From: Nautilus pompilius
Lineage: Eukaryota > Mollusca > Cephalopoda > Nautilida > Nautilidae
Assembly: GCA_018389105.1 (NCBI GenBank)
Contig: JACATO010000968.1
Location: forward strand, 1,204,501 to 1,268,500
DNA length: 64,000 nucleotides
Reading direction: 5' to 3'
Below are positions 37,293 to 49,100 of the stretch, in pieces. The position numbers and the translations under genes were made by a program. The notes under the pieces were generated by a model. It saw only the letters and a list, made by a program, of their open reading frames with translations. It did not search any database and was not told the origin of the DNA. Every line of letters begins with the position of its first letter. Position 1 is the stretch's first letter.

Positions 37293-37709
37293 AACACCTG
37301 AACAGAGTCTATTTTTTCTGTAACTGATTGCAAATATTTACATAACATTAAAAAAAAGATAAACATAGCAGTCTGGAAATTTCAATAAATAATGAAAGCC
37401 TAAGAAATTGTATATTAAAAATCATGTCAAAATTTTTTTAAAAATTTAAATAGTTGAAAAGCTTTTTCATTTTTAAATGAAATCCAATGAATACAATACA
37501 GTGTTAACATAATTCACTCAAAAATAACTTTAATTGTTAAATGATTGCTAACTAAAACATGTACATCAGATGCAAGTACATGTGCAAATGCCAGAAGTTG
37601 ATACTTGTATAAAGTCGTTCTTAAGAAATACACAGTAATTTGCTTCTCAGCCCTTTGCACATATCTGTAACTGGTTCAGAGACAAGTGTATCAAGCTGTT
37701 TCATAGTTT

Positions 37710-37736
37710 TTGTGTGTGTGTGTCTCTCTCTCTCTT
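37710..37736. repeat. (TG)n(TC)n microsatellite
   Basis: TG units followed by TC units. Confidence 0.9.
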
Positions 37737-38445
37737 TTGATAGACGACAGCAGTAATTTTCTTTCTAACAAAAGATTGATGATTCTACAGACTATAATGA
37801 CCTGATCATATACATACATCATCTCTCTCTCTCCTCTTCTCAACAAGTTCATGAGGATGCAGCGTGACTGCAGCTGCTATTCAAAGCCTTGACGAGTTGT
37901 GCAACTTAAAAGCAACTCTTGAAATGAAACAAACTTGATACTGACAGAACTTCACCTTTAATATTCACACTGAGCAAAAATCCATTACTTGTTAATTCAC
38001 AGCCCTTTCCTCCTCCTGACTACATACACAGCCGGTGGCTTTAGAGCTGAGCCAGAAAGGCCAGTCACCAAGCAGCATGCTTATTTGTCAGAAATGTAGT
38101 CAAGCAAAGGAAAAGAAGAAAAAAAAATACACACAGAGTTAAAGATTCTTCTTTCCTCCATTCCCCGCACACATACATTTCTCATTTCTACACAGAAAAC
38201 CCTGTATTGATATCTGAAATGTAATATCATAATGAGGCAAACAGAAGAAAATTAATACTTTGATTGTAGTCTATACATCTCCTTTGTTGCTTTTCACGCT
38301 GAGCACTATAAAATAAGGGGACAAATAACCACATTCACCTTTAATTTCACCAGAGAAATGGTATCATAAAGATGAATTTTACCTACACTGACAACAAACG
38401 CAGCAGCTGTGAAACTTGATAACTCTCACACATGAACTCAAAAAT

Positions 38446-38511
38446 GGTAATAATAATATAATAATAATAATATAATAATAATAATAAATAATAATAATAA
38501 TAATAATAATT
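38446..38511. repeat. (TAA)n microsatellite
   Basis: About 22 TAA units with occasional loss of one base. Confidence 0.95.
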
Positions 38512-41093
38512 TTTTCTCATTCTTTTGTGGCCCTTAAAACAATAAGGACTAGGCAAGAATAACTGTTTTTCTTTTTAAAAAAACACACAAACAAATGCAT
38601 GCACCAAGCTGTACAACAGATAAGCTGGATTTTCACTAAAAACCAAAGAGCAAATGTTCCAGTGCAGCACAAATCAAGGAACAGTAAAAACAAACTGGTA
38701 AAATTCAGCTGGTGTGGAAAATGTACTGTGCGCAAGCAGAGCTGCTATACCTGAAATGTTCATATTCACACATGATTTTTGTTGTGTTAAATCCTTTACA
38801 AAACACATCTGTTGCTGCAGAACCGATATACGAAAATGAAAGGTTTTTGAGTGTGCACTTCAACAAAAGGTATGTAAGTAGCTATTAAGTAATGCGTCTG
38901 AATGACTGCACGAGTTTGCAGGTAAAGAATACCGAATTTGAAATAAAATTTTCTATCAATGGAATAAAAATGTTCTTATATGATATGCACATAAATTATT
39001 TTTCACACATGATTACACCCTCTTTATATATCCACATTAATGATGTCTCTCCAGATACGATATCAGACAAAATCTGTATTGAAAAACACAAACAAAAACG
39101 TGCAAAGAAAATAATAGGGAAAAAAAAAGGTATTTTTTCATTGTTTTTTTTGTAAGATCTCTGAAACCTTCCAGAAAAAAGCCACAAAGACTTGCAAATT
39201 AAAGTCTTTTCTAAGATTTGTTGATAGAAGCAGAAAAGGATGTAAAGTTTTTTCTTAATTTTAAATTTTAAAGATGCAAGGAGCCCTACATGATGTCAAT
39301 GATTGATGGAGGTCATTAAAGCTTCCAAAACTAAAAAGAACCCAGGAAGTGGAGAGACAGGTGGAGAAATTTATAGACAGTCTAATTAAGCCATACAATG
39401 GCTACCTAGCCACAGGAATAATCTGAGTTTTCCTGGTTGGCCTAAAAAATGCTTCAAGATGTTAAATGAAATGCAGGAGTCATCTTCTGGTTAAAAATAA
39501 ACAAAAACCATTAAAAAAAATATTAAATATTAAACTTTGGCTGACCGGCAGTGATTCATTTGGTGAGAATATCACCAAGGCCGTTGATTAACATAGCTAA
39601 CCCAATAATTACCTCAGTGAAAGCATGCCATTCAATGTGCTTTACCAAGCCTGATAAGAACACCAAATAAAGTCATAGCGCCTTGTAGCACCTTCATACA
39701 AAGTGTGAATTCATTAGGCTATAAGCTGGACTGTGGCTCAGCCATGGCTTTGCAATTAGTTAGATTTCAGTGCTTTGTAGAGAGAGAAGTGCAGATTTAC
39801 TAGAATGTAGGATGTAAGAAAACTTCAGTACTCCATCTCTCGTAATGGACTGCATGGTGATGTAATAAACAGCTTTAATGTACTTAACAGAAAAGCAGCT
39901 ATAAACATCTCAGTTCTGTTTTTACAAATATCAGACATAAGATAAGACCATATACTTTAAAGTTTCTCAAAGTTTACTAGAGAAAGAATGTAGGGAAATA
40001 ATTCTCAATCAGCCACATTCTTATTATACAAAAGTTTACCAACATAATAAACAGATGAGTAGATGGTTTCTGAGAACGATGAAAACATTTTGATGAATAA
40101 ATATAGTTTTTTTTAAAAAATCAAGACTTCTGGCTCCCCTCTGCCCCTAAACAACAACCATAGATTAAAACATATGCCCATCATAATGGCATAAAAGTTC
40201 AAGAATTTGGTTTCTAAATATTTAAATAGGCACACGCATGCAACTAAAATTAAGCAGTAGATTCAAAATTTCTTTTTAAATGCTTATAAATAAATATAAA
40301 CAGTAATTTACAAAGGGGGCCAAAAGAATATAATTTAATTTGTCTAACAAATGTGCATTTCACCTTACAATTTTAAAAAAGAATTTTTTAATTCACTGTT
40401 TGCATCTAAGAAAACAATACAAAATTACTGTTAGACAATAAGGAAACTTAAAGGACACCCCCTCCTAGAAAAATTCCTATTTTAAATCCTAGCAGTTTCA
40501 TTAATAATCCTGCTTGAAAATGTTCTACTCCAAGATAGAAAAGCTTAATTACAAAATCCACAAGTATCAATGGCCTATCAAAGTGACAAAGTAATGCTAA
40601 TTTTGTATTTTCTTATAATTTCTGTATGCAAGTTCACAAAGGCTTGTGGTTTTTATTAAAATCTGCATTTATTTGTTATAAAATCTTCGTGGAATTTGTG
40701 TGTATGACATTTTAAAAATAAGAAAATTTAAGTAAGCTACAGTAAAATGAGCAGCTTGCACAGCATCTTTCTATATACAACTGTCTTTAATATGGAATCT
40801 CCATGAAGGGAACATGTGACTGAAAACTTTAATAATAAAAATACCATAACAGGGGTCTAAAATACACATTAATAGCTTTTGAACTAAAAGTATCAGCTGA
40901 AAACCAAGTCTGGTTAAAATGGCTAGCTGAGGTTTTTTTAAAAGGTAGTGTAATAAATTAAAAACCATGGTTGCCTTGTGACCAAATATTTTATATGCAG
41001 GTATTGCTTAGATTCTTTGGTTAACATCTTTAACTTGATAATTTTTTTTAAAATGTAATAATGATAAAACTGATTTTTAAAAAAAAACAATTC

Positions 41094-41113
41094 TGTCTGT
41101 CTGTCTGTGTCTG

Positions 41114-41181
<68 letters not shown>
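41094..41181. repeat. (TCTG)n/(TG)n compound microsatellite
   Basis: TCTG units, then TG units interrupted by GGTGTGG. It has the same unit types as the long array at 51637, at smaller scale. Confidence 0.95.
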
Positions 41182-41464
41182 GAGAGATTAATTATTGCAG
41201 ACACTGCAATGTAGCTGCTTTTAACACAACTAATATATCTGACAGCTAATTTTCTTACAAAAATAAAAAAAAAGAGGGAGACAAATAGTTGAATTTTGTA
41301 TTCTGAAATAGGGATACAGAAAAGTGAATTAGTCCATTTTATGATAAACAGATTCTATTTACCTTCCACTGCATAAATATAAAAAATTACAAATATTTTA
41401 TATGGTTTGTATACTCAACATTACATCAATGCAAACTTTTTCGTTCTAGACTGTTAAAACCCAC

Positions 41465-41575
41465 AATAATGTCGGGTAATCTTAGCTCCTCATGATGGCG
41501 GGTTAATATAGCGCACTCACTCGTTATGATGGCAGGTTAGTATAGCCCATTTACTCATCAAGGTGGCACCCACAT
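41465..41575 (+). repeat. short tandem repeat of about 34 bp
   Basis: Three to four imperfect units with the shared phrase ATGATGGCGGGTTAATATAG occur at about 41490-41511 and 41525-41546 (ATGATGGCAGGTTAGTATAG). A shortened unit lies before (ATGTCGGGTAATCTTAG) and after (TCATCAAGGTGGCA). The sequence to about 41802 stays open on both strands (79 codons each way) and is GC-richer, suggesting the repeats are the edge of an older dispersed element. Confidence 0.6.
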
Positions 41576-41802
41576 TTCAGTCCACAAGGGTCCAAAGTTT
41601 GTGTTTGGTATCTAATCAGTGTTGTGTTCTCTCTCTCTCTTATGTCCCACCCTCTCTGCATGACTATTCTCTCATTTCTGGTAGGTTCTTTGTTTGGGTA
41701 GCCATTAAGCATGCAAACATCATGCCAATCACTGTTTCTGATGCAACACAACCTGTTTGGGTAGTTAGTTTCAGATCTCACCATGAACAACAGGATAGGT
41801 AA

Positions 41803-43934
41803 CTAGCTAACAGCAAAATCTGTAATAGTAGGTTATAAGGTTTGCACATGGAAATTGGCTGACCGTATATGAACCTGAGTAAAATGTATTAGGAGTTGAC
41901 CCATCCTGAATTTATTAGAAAATGTGAAGGCAGCAGGCTTATTTATCAATAACATACAAAAAGAAACATGGGGTTCTATCAGAAAAACAAATGTTACTGG
42001 TATTTGAGAAGAAGGATGAAAACTGATAATATAATTATAGAAAACTATTTTAATGAGAAAGCATAGGCATACATAACAACTTTCAAAAAATGCTACAAGC
42101 AGTGACAAAAGTTCACAAAAGTAGACAGCGCCTTTGACATCATTTTGTTGGCAAAAACATTTGGAAGGGAAATAAGAATATAAGATAAATCTGCAGAAAG
42201 TACTAAGCAAACAGCAGGTGGAAAATACAAATGAACATCTTCCCTGCTCTGTTTGACTTGACAGTAAATTAATTGGAACCATTTATCTGCTGCCCATTTA
42301 CATAACACACCTGCTATATACTGCAGGTTTATATTAAACATGAAAAGTTAAAGCTTACCTAGGTTCAAATGATATAACTTTTTTCATATACAACATATTA
42401 TAAAAGGTGGAAGAATCATTTTTTTTTTTTTTGCTTAAAAATTTTTCCTAATGTTTTATCCTAACTTGTGTAAATACATGCTGCTTGTTCGCAGAGTGCA
42501 GTATCATGTAATTAATGTTATCAATATGACAGAGAAGCAACAGACAAAAAAAAAATATATATATATATAGGTCATGTACCTAGATTAGCTACAATAAATC
42601 ACATTTAACAAAAAACAAAAAGAAACCTGCTAACCTCATTCACATGTTCTGTTATATGAAAGTTTTCACACGAAAATTCTTTGAAATAACAAGTAAAATG
42701 AAGTTAACAGAAATGAATTCCACAGTCAGATGAAAGAGAGACAATTATTGTACATGGGTGATTTTATGGTCCTAGAAATACAGCAATTTAAACTTTAAAC
42801 ACCCACTAACTTTTGTAATATTTAAAAAAAAAAACGTACTATAACTGAATAGGTTATTGGACTGCAATGTTGGTTGGGGACTTTGATTTTTAAATATTAG
42901 GTGCTTGGAATATCACAAACAGGTCTGCCAAGAAAATTATTCATTCTAATCCAATTTAAAAACAATCACAAAGTGCTTGGTCCCTGTTATTATTTAACGG
43001 TTCTCCACTAATCCATGTGATTCTATTGAAAGACAGGCACAAATTAAAAAACAGCTTTACCATCCAGACAAACAATTTTCTCTTTTAAATGAAACTATAA
43101 ATGAAACACCAAGTGCTGATGCTTTGCATCAAATGACAAGATGGCTTTCAAGACCCTTAAGTGGCTATGTATGCAATCATCCAAATTTTGTTTACCTGCT
43201 GATAATTTAGAAAACCTTCCCACGATGTAATGCTATGAAAACCTATGATTAGGTTTGGATCACCGTGCTGTAAACTTAACCAAAACGAAAGTCCATCAGC
43301 AAAAGTATTAACTGGAGGAATGGCAGATGTTTAACTAACTTCTAGGCAATCATGAGTTTTCATAGAATTCCATTGTGGGAAGATTTTCTAAAATTGTGCA
43401 AACAGCAACTTAAAACTCACAATCAAAACAGTGTAAGGGAAGAAATTCTGAGTAGTGAATTTCCTCAAATAGGAATCCAGAAAGCATTAATCTGTTGTTT
43501 TTTTTAAAAAAAATTAATAAATAGATAGTATTTAGTAACATTCCTCACCAATACAGTGACTGAGTACCCCCTACCATTAAGATATCTTTTTCTGTGAAAA
43601 AAAAGGAAAAACAAAACAGAAAAGATCAGACACCATCCACAACAATGATTAGAATCTGATTAGTTTAAATATATGCTTTTTTTTAAAATCCAGATTCTAA
43701 TATGAGGGTAAATGCAACAGAATTAATGTCATTCCTATGATAGCAACCAAATGCCAATCATTGCATCAAAGGCACTTTTTGGAAAACGCTGGTGAACTCT
43801 GGAGGCTGCAGGTCACCAGAACTTTTCAAATCAGGTGAACAAGATATAAAGTGAAGTCCACTGCTTTATTACACCTGTGAAAATAAATTTAATTAAAGAT
43901 GAAGATGAATGAAAAAAAAAAAAAAAAACCTTAC
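41803..43934. other. intron next to the ATG exon, no gene seen
   Basis: AT-rich intron. The minus strand is open for 149 codons at 41833-42282, but the reading is rich in Phe, Leu, Cys and Ser as expected from non-coding AT-rich DNA. A short TA run lies at 42556-42569. No exon was supported. Confidence 0.5.
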
Positions 43935-44090
43935 TGTTTGAAAACTTGTGCTGATGTTCTTCTCTAGTTGATCCAGCTCATTGTAGACTGTCCCCACTGT
44001 TTCACACTGCTGGCTACCGTCCAGGTTAGGTAACTCCCGGCAGGTCTGAATGCTTTCACTAGCATTCACCGCCATCTTTTATCCTCCCTC
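43935..44090 (-). CDS. first coding exon of the putative transcriptional regulator (47 codons)
   Basis: A minus-strand exon with acceptor TCTCTTTGGCAG (AG at 44092-44091), 15 nt of 5' UTR, ATG at 44075-44073 in a strong context (AAGATGG), and donor GTAAGG at 43934-43929. It encodes 47 residues from MAVNASESIQTCREL to NISTSFQT and ends exactly in phase 0. The giant exon at 4292 begins in phase 0 (Leu-Met-Glu) on the same strand, so the two join without a frame break. The segment ELDQLEKNI near the end could be a short helix. Because the exon starts with an acceptor, at least one untranslated exon and the promoter must lie further right. Assignment to the same gene rests on strand, phase and the absence of another gene between them. 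The exon itself is well supported by its splice sites. Confidence 0.65.
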
Positions 44091-44538
44091 CTGCCAAAGA
44101 GAGAAAATCAGTTATTAATAAATACATTTACCTTTTTTTGGTGCCACATTGTTAGCCTACACGTCTAAAAGATCCTCTTTTTTGGAGAAAGAGTTTTTAT
44201 AAAAGGGGAAATCTTAAAAATATGCATGAGCTAACAAGAGTTTCAAAAATTGTCACCAAAAAAAAAAAAAAAACTGCTATTTTGAACCAAAACAAGACCT
44301 AATTGTTATGCAGAAGCATGCTTGGCAATATGGCATGTCATATATCATTAGGAATCTTAAGTATACTAAACCAGGTATAGGAGGAGAAAACATAAATATA
44401 TGGGAGGTGGAATAGATGCATACTTTTTGCAACATAAAAAAAAAAGATTTTTAGGAGTTTTTTAAAAAAAAATGCTGCCCCTCTGTATTCCCACATATGA
44501 TATGCTTAACTAACCACTGATTTCTCTTAACATCCTAA
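44091..44538 (-). other. 5' UTR intron, proximal part
   Basis: It begins at the acceptor of the ATG exon, with a branch-like AACTGAT about 20 nt before the AG. AT-rich with poly-A and poly-T tracts; nothing else was seen. Confidence 0.5.
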
Positions 44539-44540
44539 TA

Positions 44541-45146
44541 CAGTTGTCCCCCAGTATTCGCGGGGGTTACGTCCCTTGAGCACCGCGAAGAGTGAAAAAC
44601 CGCGAATAATGGACGTGGTCCATAAAAATGCCTATAAACGTCAAAATATAACGTAAAATATAATAAAAAATATAAGTAAATATATAATAATTTAATAAAA
44701 AATACAACACTCAGCGAAACACTCAAGATAGCTACACGCGGTAAACTGGGATTGTGTGGGGCTGCTGGGCTGCATCTGCCCGAGACAGCGCCTCATGGGC
44801 AGCAGCCAATCAGCAGCAAGGAGAAATAAATAACACTCTCGGATTGGCTTTCAAACCTCCAGCCAATAGCGTTTATTTTATATTGATATTTTGCTGAATT
44901 TACGTTAGTATTTATATTACAAAATTAGTAAATTATATTGTTATTAATAATTTAGCATTAAAAAGCATGAAAAAATATATATTGCCATGAAAAAAGCCAT
45001 TAAAAAATCGCAGAAGATATTTGCGATTCCGCGAATATGCGGGGGCTTCCACGAACAATTATTAGTTAGGTTCTAAGGAAAATTCCACGAATAACCGGGG
45101 CCGCGAATGCTGAACCGCGATTACGCAGGGGGGGGGGGGTAGACTG
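44541..45146. mobile_element. MITE copy 2, pogo/Tigger-like
   Basis: A 606-bp element with TA at 44539-44540 and 45147-45148. The left end is CAGTTGTCCCCCAGTATTCG. The right end reads, on the opposite strand, CAGTCTACCCCC and then TGCGTAATCGCGG. A perfect subterminal inverted pair is TATTCGCGG at 44555-44563 and CCGCGAATA at 44600-44608. It matches copy 1 over its length in the same orientation. A G13 run near the right end is probably a slippage expansion. No transposase is present. It lies about 450 bp upstream of the ATG exon, inside the transcribed region of the host gene if 5' UTR exons lie further right. Confidence 0.92.
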
Positions 45147-45159
45147 TATTACAGATCTA

Positions 45160-45895
45160 TTCATCGATGTTTTTTAGTTCTGAACACAAAACAAAATTGA
45201 AAGTAGAGGTTACTTTGTAAATCTCTACAGTCAGTGGCTGTTCATTAAAAAAAAAAAATTTAAATCAATGGATTAAAAGATTTCAAAGTAATGAATGTAT
45301 TTATTAGTCACAAACATCAGTCAACCAATGAAACTTTGCCAGAAAACAAAGGCACACTAGTAAACATACCTTCTGTTCCCATTTAGCTGGTTCTTTTAAA
45401 AACTATACACTAAGCTTCTATTGGTCATTATTTTTAAAAAAAAATTAGAAAACTCTAAACAAATAAGACTTTGAACCAAGTCTTTCTCTTATAGTACTAC
45501 CAAATGAAATTTAAAAGGAAAGAAAGGAACCTTAAGAGGGTATTTAAGATGGAAAGGGTAAATAACTACAAGAAACCAAATCAACAGCTGATTAGCTAAA
45601 ATTCTGATATGCTTACTCCTTCTTGATTGTAGATGCATCAGTGTCTTTCCCACAAAATTTGAGTGCTAGAGGTTCTTATTTCTTAAAAATAAAATCCATA
45701 CACCCTTTATATGTTAAAATAACATTCTTGATCAATTGTTCTGTCTACATGATGCAGAGCAAAATTACTTTTGTATTTTTGATCAACAGTAGCTAAAAAA
45801 GTTAAGCTAAAACCTTTTAAAATTGTTCTTATATCTGAACATCCTTTAGTGACAAATTTCTAATTCATCAAGGATCATAAATCATGTATATGTAT
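45160..45895. other. upstream intron or intergenic, no gene seen
   Basis: Plain AT-rich sequence with no supported exon or repeat. Confidence 0.5.
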
Positions 45896-45899
45896 CCTG

Positions 45900-46140
45900 G
45901 GCAGAGAATGGCTGAGCATATAGCACACCAGTCTGCTGGGGCAAATGGCCCAAGTTTGATCTCTCAGGAAACTAGATTTAGTTTGGCCAACCTCCAATAG
46001 CAATGGTTTATTTTTGCTCTTCCATACCAATTTGTTAGCATGGGTTACCTCCCACAGCTAAATAGCTTCCATTTCCTGTTAAAAGGCACAAGTACCATGG
46101 GGCCCCATGAGTAGCAGGAATGGCAACACTTGTTAACTTT
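45900..46140 (+). repeat. tRNA-derived SINE (plus)
   Basis: Box A TGGCTGAGCAT lies at 45909-45919 and box B AGTTTGATCTC at 45953-45963, with 33 nt between them. Next come TTTTTGCTCTTCC and TGGGTTACCTCCCACAGCTA, which match the SINE core at 18.4 kb. Near the end is GGAATGGCAACAC, shared with the 32.2 kb copy. It is the best full-length example of the family in the window. Confidence 0.65.
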
Positions 46141-46149
46141 AACGGACAT

Positions 46150-49100
46150 AATTTAAAAAAGTAACTTTTTTTAAAACATGAGAGAGAGAGAGAGATGCTT
46201 GTGGGGGAAGCAAAACTGCTCTAGGATAGATGTCTAAAAATTTATATCCAAACACAGCAACAGATCACAGGTTCAAGATCAGCCAAAACCACCCATGTAA
46301 TCTAAAAATACTGAAAAATTATCAACAGTGCACTCACTCAAAAATAAACCTTCTTAAGATAAAGCTTAATGATACTACTAAGGTAATGGGAATGCACAAA
46401 CTAACCATTACTTTCTATAAAAATTCAATCTTCAAAAGACACAAATAAATTATGATTATTGAAGCGCAATAAGGTGGTATAATTCACAGCTTGTCATATA
46501 TAATGCATTGTCTAAATGCAGTGTACCTAAAACACAAATGATGCAGCTAGAAAAATTCTGCACCATTGCAGGAAAAGTCATTATCTTAAATATGAAATCA
46601 CCATTAAAAGCTGCTTTGGAAAATCTTGTGGGTAACTTTTGGAATAATCTGGAAGTGGGTGTTTAATCAACAGCACAATCCAGAGGCCACTGGCAAACAG
46701 GAGAGATAAAAAATTTCCTTTTTTTTAAGGATAAAAAGCCAAAGCAAATCAAAAGTTTTTGCAACTCAAGTAAATATTTTAAGGATATTATCCTCTTCAA
46801 AATGGAAAAATATGACAAAAACCAAATATTTGATCAATTTCCTACAAAAAAAGTGGTATTTTTATATGTAATGTGTAATAGCATCCATCCATCGGAAATT
46901 ACTTTTTCAGCTATGGCTCACTTAAAAGTCTTCAGATTACCCACCGACTTCATGAAGTCACAACTAATCTTAGTTTCATTTGAATGACCATCAAAATACA
47001 GCTACTACATTTGACACAAAGGTTTCTCACTTGAAGTTAAAAGAGCACTCGAGCCAAAACACCCAAACATTTGACTAAAGCATGGCATGAAAGTAATCAT
47101 GAACACAGGTGGTTAGAAGTCTATTAAAATATTTTAAAATACCTGCCGTATTGCTCTTTCAATACACCTACAACCTGTGGAAATGTTTCATCCAAGTTCA
47201 CACACTAATTTTGATGGAAAGTTTTTTTTTTTTTAATAAAGGGCAATCCTGAACATTTAGATCTCTCTTTTTTTTTGTGGTTGGTGGTGGTTTTCAGCTA
47301 TGACCCCTAGATTTTAAGATTTTAAAATCTCTCCAGTTCAGTCAGGGAGGGGGGGGTGGTTCTTCTGAAGGAAGCCAACCTGTCATTCATTCATGGCCCA
47401 CTTGTGATGCCAAGAGCCATGATTCTTTTATTACCGAACATGCTGACACACCTTCCTCTAGTTCACATCTAAGTGGAATATTTTACAGACACAATATGGG
47501 TCGTCAAAGGAAAAAAAAAAACTGAATCGAGAATAGGGAGAAAGAAAACAAGGGGTTAGGGTAAAAAAAGAAGAGGAGCGCATGACGGCTTTGAGAATGC
47601 AAAGAAAAGACCCAAACTACAAACACTTCATTAATGAAATACAAGAAATGAAGTGAAGGACGATGGGTAATTCAGCACTCAGATTAATCAATATAATTTT
47701 ATTTTTCTTTATCAAAATGAAGTTTAGCCACTCAAAAACAAACTAATGCATGCAAAATGCCTGAAATTAGTATCTGTCTTAATGTTATATTGGACATTTG
47801 GTTTCTTGGGCTATGCTATTGATTGTTATGAGTAGACTTCTAAGTAATATATTAAAACAATACAGCTAAACAATTTTGTTTACTTTTCTGTTACTGATAT
47901 TTTCTTAGGAAATCCATAGACCAGCTATGTGGAAATTTTATAAATTACAAAGTGTTGATAATATGCTTAATAGAGTTATATGATTGCTGGGAAACACAGT
48001 CATATTTAGTCAATTTTTACATTATTTTCCGAGATCCACTTCTTTCTACATCAGACAAAGAATCTCTTCTATACCTCATCTGATTAATCAGCATGTAAAA
48101 GTTATTTTCATCTTGAGGTGTCAAAAGGTGAAGCAATGAAAAAAATATTTTATGCGGCTTATATAGACACAAAAAAGAATTGATGCTAAGTTGAGTACCT
48201 AGAACATACTGATGCACACACGTGGTTTCATCTAAACATACAGGTGATATCTCCTTAAATATCTTCCAAGACCTCGATAACAAGTCTTTGAATGAGATGC
48301 ATTTTAAGATGAAATTGAGCATAACTTGTTATTACAGAAATATTAAAAAGTTTGTTATAGGTAAAATAATACACTTTTTCTTGTTTTCAACAAACAAACT
48401 GTATTAGCAGTAAAAAGATATACATACTAGTGACCAAAAATTGGTGAGTTACCTGACTTATTCTATTTTAAGTATAAATTATACCATAACTAATGTAATG
48501 ATTAAATACAGATTTTGTTTCTGACTTATTCCTTTTGTTAAAATGATATTCGTTTATTTAAAAAAAATATTTTAAACTGTGCATTGTTGAAGTTTACTGT
48601 TTCATTAATCTAAAGTTGCATTTCCATGGAAAATGACTACATTAAGAATGTTCAGTATGGATATTATCAAAACAAAGATTAGACGACTTTATTATATCAT
48701 TTAGAAAGTTAGTTTAAAACTTTCCCCATCAACTTATTGGCAGTGACGGAGAAAATTTCCAAAACAAGTTCTTCATTTATTTGTGTTACAATAATAAGGT
48801 GATGAGAAAACCCACAGTGAAAAATACATCACCACCAACACTTTGATGCAATTTAATGGACTGTTGTAATTTTGTAACCTTTGAAAACAAAAAAAAAAAA
48901 AAAAAAAGAATAAGGACAAAGGAAGCATCTGTCATTTGATTCAAATATCAGTATTCGAAACAAAGAAACAAAAAAGCACTCAATGAAAAACAGCATAGAT
49001 TATTCAATCATCACTAACTAGCTAGTGATTCAGCAACTGATTTTAAAAATACAGTATAACCCATTGTTACAGTCAGAGAAATAATGCCATCAAATTTGGC

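Larger units (their letters stand above)
37300..41460. other. intron, no gene seen
   Basis: AT-rich intron with microsatellites at 37710-37736, 38446-38511 and 41094-41181. Short open frames show no splice signals or recognisable domains. Confidence 0.5.

Noticed and set aside
41465-41575. CRISPR-like array
   Set aside because: Adjacent imperfect units with no unique spacers, in a eukaryotic intron.
41833-42282. 149-codon minus-strand frame
   Set aside because: The composition (Phe, Leu, Cys, Ser) is that of non-coding AT-rich DNA; there are no motifs or splice support.
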